This document shows, piece by piece, positions 62,138-64,000 of a stretch of 64,000 nucleotides of DNA. Each line of letters starts with the position of its first letter. Within the stretch, counting starts at the first letter, position 1. Below the pieces are notes generated by a model, which was not told where the DNA came from, ran no database searches, and saw nothing but the letters and a program-made list of their open reading frames with translations. The DNA is from Paenibacillus sp. CC-CFT747 (GTDB taxonomy: Bacteria; Bacillota; Bacilli; Paenibacillales; NBRC-103111), in the NCBI GenBank assembly GCA_030323305.1, contig CP106741.1:3340001-3404000 (forward strand), written 5' to 3'. The translations under genes and the position numbers were made by a program.

Positions 62138-64000
62138 ATGGACAGGAAGAAGCTTGTGCTGATCGGCAACGGGATGGCCGGGATGAATACGGTGGAAACT
62201 ATTCTTAAGCTGTCGGACAGGAAGTTCGACATTATGGTGTTCGGAAGCGAGCCGCATCCGAATTACAACCGCATCCTGCTTTCCTCCGTTCTCGCGGGCA
62301 GCGCCCGGGTGGAGGACATCGTCATTAATCCGCTGGAATGGTACGCCGAGAACGGCATCCGGCTTCATACGGGAGAGACCGTCACGGCAGTTGATCCCGC
62401 TTCCCGCACCCTCCGCACCGACAAGGGCCGGACGGAGGCTTACGACGAGCTTATCCTTGCCACCGGATCGCTTCCGTTTATGCTCCCGCTGCCGGGGGCG
62501 GACAAGGAAGGCGTCATCGCCTTCCGGGACATTAAGGACTGCGAGACGATGATCGAAACGGCTAAGCATCACCGCAAAGCGGCGGTTATCGGAGGCGGGC
62601 TGCTCGGACTGGAGGCCGCACGGGGGCTGCTGAACCTCGGCATGGAGGTCAGCGTCATCCATATTTGTGACAATTTAATGGAGCGTCAGCTCGATGCACC
62701 CGCCTCCAGGATGCTGAGGGCCGAGCTGGAACGGCAGGGAATGAGCTTCCAGCTCAGTAAGCAGACCAAGGCGATCCTCGGCGATGCCCGGGTGACCGGC
62801 GTCGAGTTCGCCGACGGAACGTCGGTGGACGCGGACCTGGTGGTGATGGCGGTCGGCATCCGGCCGAACGTGAGCCTGGCGAAGGAGAGTGGAATCGGGG
62901 TCAACCGCGGAATCGTCGTCAATGACTACATGCAGACGGACCAGCCCCACATCTATGCCGTCGGGGAGTGCGCCGAGCACAACGGAACGGTTTACGGACT
63001 GGTCGCCCCTCTCTATGAGCAGGGCGCGGTGCTGGCCAAGACGCTGTGCGGCACGGAGACCCCTCCTTACCGGGGCTCGGTGCTGTCCACCAAGCTTAAG
63101 GTGTCGGGCGTCGACGTCTTCTCCGCCGGAGAATTTGTCGACGGGGAGGACATCCAGGCCGTCTGCGTCCATGACGAGTGGAACGGCGTCTACAAGAAGG
63201 TGCTTCTGCGGAACCGGCGGATCATCGGGGGCGTTCTGTTCGGCGATACGTCGGAAGGGAGCACGCTCTTCCGGCTCATCCGCACCGGGGCGGAGATGAC
63301 CCCGGAGCTTCACGCGTCTCTCGTCGGCGGCCCGTCCGCCAAGAGCGGCGCACCGGTTAATGCGGCGGCGGCCATGGCGCCGGATGAGCTCATATGCGGA
63401 TGCAACGGGGTAACGAAGGAGACGATCGTCCGGGCCATCCGGGACCAAGGGCTGACCTCAGTGGATGCCGTCAAGGGCTGCACCGGGGCCTCCCGCTCCT
63501 GCGGAGGCTGCAAGCCGCTCGTCGGGCAGCTGCTCGAACATGTGCTCGGGGACGGCTTCGAAACGCCGGTCAAGGAGACGGTCTGCTCCTGCACGACACT
63601 GTCCCGCGACGAGCTGGTGGAAGCGATCCGGGAGAAGCGGCTGACCCACATGCGCGAGGTGATGAACGTGCTGGGCTGGAGCACGGAGGAGGGCTGCTCC
63701 AAGTGCCGCCCGGCGCTCAATTACTACCTGGCCATGGTGTGGCCGGAGGAATATGAGGATGCGAAGGCTTCTCGCTTCGTGAATGAGCGGATGCACGCCA
63801 ACATCCAGCACAACGGCACCTATTCGGTCGTTCCCCGCATGTACGGGGGCGTCACCTCGCCAAGCGAGCTGAGACGGATTGCCGATGCGGCCGAGAAGTA
63901 CGGGGTGAAGATGGTCAAGGTAACCGGCGGTCAGCGGCTCGACCTGCTCGGGGTGAGGAAGGAAGACCTGCCGAGCATATGGGCCGACCTCGACATGCCG
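62138..64000 (+). CDS. nirB: Assimilatory nitrite reductase large subunit NirB (3' truncated by window end)
   Basis: 621 codons are present and the frame is open to the last base. FAD site GNGMAGMN (10-17), NAD site VIGGGLLGLEAARG, then two BFD-like [2Fe-2S] regions: CGCNGVTKETI with KGCTGASRSCGGCKPL, and CSCTTLSRDEL with EEGCSKCRPALNYY. The start of the siroheme/4Fe4S nitrite reductase domain follows (MYGGVTSPSELRRIADAAEK, VTGGQRLDLLGV). With NasC it converts nitrate to ammonium for assimilation. The ATG follows GAAGGAGTG. The missing part should hold the siroheme cysteines; nirD is expected beyond. Confidence 0.92.
   Translation, partial: MDRKKLVLIGNGMAGMNTVETILKLSDRKFDIMVFGSEPHPNYNRILLSSVLAGSARVEDIVINPLEWYAENGIRLHTGETVTAVDPASRTLRTDKGRTEAYDELILATGSLPFMLPLPGADKEGVIAFRDIKDCETMIETAKHHRKAAVIGGGLLGLEAARGLLNLGMEVSVIHICDNLMERQLDAPASRMLRAELERQGMSFQLSKQTKAILGDARVTGVEFADGTSVDADLVVMAVGIRPNVSLAKESGIGVNRGIVVNDYMQTDQPHIYAVGECAEHNGTVYGLVAPLYEQGAVLAKTLCGTETPPYRGSVLSTKLKVSGVDVFSAGEFVDGEDIQAVCVHDEWNGVYKKVLLRNRRIIGGVLFGDTSEGSTLFRLIRTGAEMTPELHASLVGGPSAKSGAPVNAAAAMAPDELICGCNGVTKETIVRAIRDQGLTSVDAVKGCTGASRSCGGCKPLVGQLLEHVLGDGFETPVKETVCSCTTLSRDELVEAIREKRLTHMREVMNVLGWSTEEGCSKCRPALNYYLAMVWPEEYEDAKASRFVNERMHANIQHNGTYSVVPRMYGGVTSPSELRRIADAAEKYGVKMVKVTGGQRLDLLGVRKEDLPSIWADLDMP

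Noticed and set aside
1-64000. CRISPR arrays, tRNA or rRNA genes, insertion sequences, prophage
   Set aside because: No regularly spaced repeats, cloverleaf-type sequences, transposase or phage genes were seen in reading through the window; a tRNA scan could not be run.

Overview
The window looks like a chromosomal segment of a high-GC (by eye about 60%) spore-former-type Bacillota, most likely Paenibacillus or a close relative. Supporting signs are LplB/LplC-type sugar permeases with a YesN/YesM-type AraC response regulator and sensor kinase, SLH-domain and YqkE-type proteins, strong AGGAGG ribosome sites, intrinsic terminators, cre boxes and TnrA/GlnR boxes. I see no rRNA, tRNA, phage, transposase or CRISPR array. 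About 25 genes carry single-base deletions (about 34 sites), nearly all in G or C runs. I read these as uncorrected sequencing error and give reconstructed full-length genes.

Layout. 1-1031: end of a CitA/DcuS-type two-component pair. 1132-5516: HAD phosphatase, aldo/keto reductase, SDR, and an ECF sigma/anti-sigma pair. 5517-8157: molybdopterin oxidoreductase of the FdhF/YdeP type with a cre box at its start site. 8336-13662: secreted small protein, metallo-hydrolase, DEAD-box helicase, YpmS-like protein, and a CorA-like membrane protein. 13739-17769: GntR/DUF1648 pair, WYL regulator, VanY-type peptidase. 18026-24048: chemoreceptor and a heterodimeric multidrug ABC exporter. 24253-26979: Asp-box propeller, YjbR protein, TIM-barrel isomerase.

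27191-47620 is a glycan-utilisation locus: solute-binding lipoprotein, GH95 and GH29 fucosidases, a GH43/GH117-like propeller, Gfo/Idh/MocA dehydrogenase, GH31, AraC-type response regulator plus kinase, cupin, two ABC permeases, a uronate-isomerase-like amidohydrolase and a secreted F5/8C + beta-helix protein. Four transcription units share an upstream element (AAA-rich + ACACAG, with an ACA repeat 21 bp later in three of four) placed 42-44 bp before the -10 box. I propose this as the operator of the locus' own AraC-type regulator. The glycosidases lack signal peptides, so the model is: secreted protein acts outside, ABC importer takes up oligosaccharide, intracellular enzymes strip it. The ATPase is not encoded here.

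47727-56390: DeoR regulator, 2H phosphoesterase, an unknown helical repeat protein, membrane-anchored FAD oxidoreductase, SLH protein, Na+/solute symporter, YqkE, ThiM. 56627-64000: nitrate assimilation. A TrpD2-like gene and an ANTAR antiterminator form a minus-strand operon; divergently run narK, nasC and nirB (cut by the window end). The divergent control region holds two perfect TnrA/GlnR boxes, a consensus promoter, and an ANTAR two-hairpin leader overlapping an intrinsic terminator.
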